From an uncultured Burkholderiales bacterium (GTDB taxonomy: Bacteria; Pseudomonadota; Gammaproteobacteria; Burkholderiales; Burkholderiaceae_C), in assembly GCA_903953985.1 (NCBI GenBank), contig CAJBLW010000346.1, positions 1-15,599 on the forward strand: 15,599 nucleotides of DNA. The letters run 5' to 3'. The notes beneath the pieces were generated by a model. The model saw nothing but the letters and a program-made list of their open reading frames with translations, did no database searches and was not told where the DNA came from. Positions 13,544 through 15,599 of this stretch are shown here, piece after piece. Within the stretch, counting starts at the first letter, position 1. Each line of letters starts with the position of its first letter. Both the position numbers and the translations under genes were made by a program.

Positions 13544-14680
13544 ATGTCTTTCATCAATTACGTCACCCAGATCCAGATCGACTTTGGCGCCGTGAAGCTG
13601 CTGCAGGCTGAATGCGAGCGCGTGGGCATCCGTAAACCGCTGATCGTGACCGACGCGGGCGTCAAAGCCGCGGGCGTACTGCAAAAAGCCCTGGACGCCC
13701 TGCCGGACTTGCCCGTCACCGTGTTTGACCAAACACCGTCCAACCCCACCGAGTCGGCCGTACGCGCCGCAGCGGCCATGTACCAACAACACGGTTGCGA
13801 CGGCCTGATCGCGGTCGGCGGCGGCTCGGCTATCGACTGTGCCAAGGGCGTGGCCATTGCGGTCAGCCACGAAGGCCCGCTGAAAACCTACGCCACCATC
13901 GAAGGGGGCTCGCTCAAGATCACTGACCGCGTGGCCCCCATCATCGCCGTCCCCACCACCAGCGGCACCGGCAGCGAGGTGGCCCGGGGTGCGATTTTGA
14001 TTCTGGACGATGGCCGCAAGCTTGGCTTTCACAGCTGGTTCATCGTGCCCAAAGCCGCCATTTGCGACCCCGAACTGACCTTCGGCCTGCCGCCCATGCT
14101 GACGGCTGCAACCGGCATGGACGCGGTGGCGCACTGCATGGAAACCTTCATGGCCGCGCCCTTCAACCCGCCTGCGGACGGTATCGCGCTGGATGGCTTG
14201 GCCCGGGGCTGGGCCCACATTGAGCGCGCCACCAGCAACGGCCAAGACCGCGAAGCACGCCTGAACATGATGAGCGCCAGCATGCAAGGCGCCATGGCTT
14301 TTCAAAAAGGCCTGGGCTGTGTGCACTCGCTCAGCCACAGTTTGGGGGGGGTGAATCCACGCCTGCACCATGGCACTTTGAACGCCATGTTTTTGCCTGC
14401 AGTGGTGAAGTTCAACGCGTCGGCTGAAAGCGTACAAAAAGAAAACCGCCTGAACCGCATGGCCCAAGCCATGGGCTTGCACAGCGGCTCAGACATTCCG
14501 GACGCCATTCGCGACATGTGCGCCCGCTTGGACCTGCCCACCGGGCTAGGGGCCATGGGTGTGACCGAAAGCCTGTTTGACGCCGTGATCACAGGGGCGC
14601 TGGCTGATCATTGCCACAAAACCAACCCGCGCATCGCCTCGCCCGACGAATACCGGGACATGTTGATCACAAGCTTGTGA
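13544..14680 (+). CDS. Iron-containing (group III) alcohol dehydrogenase
   Basis: The 378-residue product has the length and motifs of the Fe-ADH family, which interconverts alcohols and aldehydes with NAD(P). Visible: the nucleotide-binding GGGSAIDCAKG (92-102), PTTSGTGSEV (137-146), and metal ligands D193 and H197 in GMDAVAHCMETF, H261 in VHSLSHSLGG, and H275 or H276 in LHHGTLNAMFLP. The substrate is unknown; relatives act on short alcohols, 4-hydroxybutyrate, lactaldehyde or maleylacetate. GGAG seven bases upstream supports ATG 13544 over the in-frame codon at 13475. A run of eight G at 14344-14351 lies within the gene (codons for LGGV); the frame is intact here. It is divergent from the esterase and convergent with tfoX, 11 bases apart. 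Confidence 0.9.
   Translation: MSFINYVTQIQIDFGAVKLLQAECERVGIRKPLIVTDAGVKAAGVLQKALDALPDLPVTVFDQTPSNPTESAVRAAAAMYQQHGCDGLIAVGGGSAIDCAKGVAIAVSHEGPLKTYATIEGGSLKITDRVAPIIAVPTTSGTGSEVARGAILILDDGRKLGFHSWFIVPKAAICDPELTFGLPPMLTAATGMDAVAHCMETFMAAPFNPPADGIALDGLARGWAHIERATSNGQDREARLNMMSASMQGAMAFQKGLGCVHSLSHSLGGVNPRLHHGTLNAMFLPAVVKFNASAESVQKENRLNRMAQAMGLHSGSDIPDAIRDMCARLDLPTGLGAMGVTESLFDAVITGALADHCHKTNPRIASPDEYRDMLITSL
14344..14351 (+). repeat. Homopolymer of eight G within the alcohol dehydrogenase gene
   Basis: Eight consecutive G span the codons for L-G-G-V just after the second histidine of HSLSH. Such tracts are prone to slippage in replication and in sequencing. The reading frame is intact in this sequence and leads to a normal C-terminus. 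Confidence 0.85.
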
Positions 14681-14686
14681 GGCGCG

Positions 14687-14716
14687 TCAAGTCATCCCCG
14701 ACTTGATCGGGAGTCC
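14687..14716. repeat. Palindromic intergenic repeat element overlapping the end of tfoX
   Basis: The segment GTCATCCCCGACTTGATCGG and following GAGTCC resembles a short palindromic repeat often seen between genes of proteobacteria (recognised from memory, not searched). It can fold in two ways: TCAAGTC (14687-14693) with GACTTGA (14700-14706), or CCCGA (14697-14701) with TCGGG (14707-14711). A run of five T follows at 14717-14721 and could give weak termination of the dehydrogenase transcript. On the minus strand it supplies the last codons and stop of tfoX. Confidence 0.6.
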
Positions 14717-15087
14717 TTTTTGTTAGCCATCCTGGCCTTGGTTCTTGATCTCGCCTGCGCCTTGGCCAAATGACCACGTAAAGCAGCGTCCCAAGCCGAC
14801 CGTGCCCATCGCACTGCCTCGCTGGGCTCGTCAAAAATCTCATCCGGCGCAGCCCAGTACGACAGCGCCACATCCTTGCCCTTCATGGCGTAAGTGAAGG
14901 GCGCCAGGCCGAGTGTCTCAAACTCTGGGCGGTTGACTTCATCGGCCTTGAGGTACAGGCGCTGCTCCATCACGATGGCGAACATCAGGCCCTCGTGGTA
15001 CAGGCCGTGGCCGCCGAACATGCGGCGGGCAGATACGGGTGCCCAATCCTCCAGCAACTCCTGCATAAAGGGAATGAAATCGCTCAT
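14692..15087 (-). CDS. TfoX N-terminal domain protein
   Basis: A 131-residue protein consisting of a single TfoX N-terminal-type domain: RRMFGGHGLYHEGLMFAIV (21-39), LYLKAD (44-49), and PFTYAMKGKDVALSYWAAP (62-80). Full-length TfoX/Sxy proteins, which promote competence gene expression in gammaproteobacteria, also have a C-terminal domain that is missing here; stand-alone N-domain proteins are common and of unknown function, so a competence role should not be assumed. The last 25 or so residues are rich in Arg and Lys. The final residues (SRSSRG) and the stop codon come from the palindromic repeat at 14687-14716, suggesting the original 3' end was altered. ATG 15087 begins 13 bases after the end of trhO, so the pair is probably co-transcribed. 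Confidence 0.85.
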   Translation of the reverse strand: MSDFIPFMQELLEDWAPVSARRMFGGHGLYHEGLMFAIVMEQRLYLKADEVNRPEFETLGLAPFTYAMKGKDVALSYWAAPDEIFDEPSEAVRWARSAWDAALRGHLAKAQARSRTKARMANKKDSRSSRG

Positions 15088-15100
15088 AGGCGGTTCGGTC

Positions 15101-15599
15101 TCAGGGCACGTCGTGGTGGGGCATCTTGGCGCCCACATGAATCTCACCCCGCGCCTCGGCCAACTCGACCTGGCGCTGCCGTTCGGCCAGTTTTTCCTTT
15201 TGCTCGGGTGTTCGCTGGTCATGGCAGTGGGCGCAGCTCACACCCAACACGTAATGCGGTGATTGCTTGTCTTGCTCACTCAGCGGCCAGCGGCATGATC
15301 GGCACAGTTCATGGTGGCCCAAGCCCAGCCCGTGGCCCACGCTCACGCGCTCGTCGAACACAAAGCATTCGCCCTCCCAGGTGCTTTGCTCAGGTGGAAT
15401 TTCTTCCAGGTACTTGAGGATGCCACCTTCGAGGTGATACACCTCGTCAAAACCGCGCAATTTCCTGAGCGCAGTGGATTTTTCGCAGCGGATACCGCCT
15501 GTGCAAAACATGGCCACTTTGGGTTTTTTGACCGCATCGGTTTTCAGGTTTTCCTGCGCGTCCAACCAAGCGGGTAACTGTACAAAGTTCTTGATGTTC
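15101..15599 (-). CDS. trhO: tRNA uridine(34) hydroxylase TrhO (YceA), C-terminal part
   Basis: The last 165 or so residues of a rhodanese-domain protein run off the right edge of the window. The frame is open to the last base, reading NIKNFVQLPAW before VAMFCTGGIRCEKS. The catalytic rhodanese cysteine is the one in MFCTGGIRCEK (codon at 15503-15505). The stretch HLEGGILKYLEE, the CFVFDERVSVGHGL strand, and a C-terminal zinc-ribbon-like pair (CRSC and CAHC) are typical of the UPF0176/YceA family. TrhO uses oxygen to hydroxylate uridine 34 of certain tRNAs, giving 5-hydroxyuridine, the precursor of the wobble modifications cmo5U and mcmo5U. The N-terminal domain and start are outside the window. 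Confidence 0.9.
   Translation of the reverse strand, partial: NIKNFVQLPAWLDAQENLKTDAVKKPKVAMFCTGGIRCEKSTALRKLRGFDEVYHLEGGILKYLEEIPPEQSTWEGECFVFDERVSVGHGLGLGHHELCRSCRWPLSEQDKQSPHYVLGVSCAHCHDQRTPEQKEKLAERQRQVELAEARGEIHVGAKMPHHDVP

Noticed and set aside
13463..14482. A 339-codon open frame on - opposite the alcohol dehydrogenase
   Set aside because: The dehydrogenase has all family motifs and a good ribosome site; the antisense translation has none.
14692..15087. TfoX-domain gene as a competence regulator
   Set aside because: Only the N-terminal domain is present and no competence genes are nearby, so the functional name would over-reach.

Overview
The window is a 15.6 kb piece of a GC-rich (about 60%) proteobacterial chromosome. 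Gene content, protein-level resemblance and the mltG-tmk-holB-tatD order suggest a betaproteobacterium, most likely Burkholderiales/Comamonadaceae (inference from remembered homologues, no search run). It is dense and mostly housekeeping. I see no phage, insertion sequence, CRISPR array, tRNA or rRNA.

Left block, all on +: the last 19 codons of GMP synthase (guaA) and its terminator; a PaiB-type FMN-binding protein; one long ORF that fuses the tRNA wobble adenosine deaminase TadA to a complete DhlA-like haloalkane dehalogenase; an LdcA-type L,D-carboxypeptidase; and an exported Ntn-hydrolase acylase of the penicillin/AHL acylase family. A 190-base AT-rich gap separates this block from the next, convergent one.

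Middle block, all on -, transcribed right to left: mltG (lytic transglycosylase), tmk, holB, tatD and a small secreted ankyrin-repeat protein. Junctions after tmk are a few bases or overlapping, so this is very likely one operon. The pilZ gene found between holB and tatD in pseudomonads is absent. Divergent from mltG on + are ygfZ (folate-binding Fe-S maintenance protein) and a small HNH protein with a TTG start and a strong ribosome binding site. A bidirectional terminator closes that unit; the HNH stop codon lies in its loop.

Right block: on -, an HSL-type esterase followed 4 bases later by a thioesterase-acetyltransferase (hot-dog plus ElaA-like GNAT) fusion. Divergent from the esterase on + is an iron-type alcohol dehydrogenase. 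Convergent to that, on -, are a TfoX-domain protein and the C-terminal part of the tRNA hydroxylase TrhO, cut by the window edge. A palindromic intergenic repeat lies between the dehydrogenase and tfoX and supplies the last codons and stop of tfoX.

I do not see a multi-gene undescribed system. The most interesting items are the TadA-dehalogenase fusion, whose cap lacks the duplicated segment known in DhlA; the thioesterase-GNAT fusion; the acylase with AHL-acylase-like active-site residues; the repeat running into tfoX; and two strong hairpins inside coding sequence.
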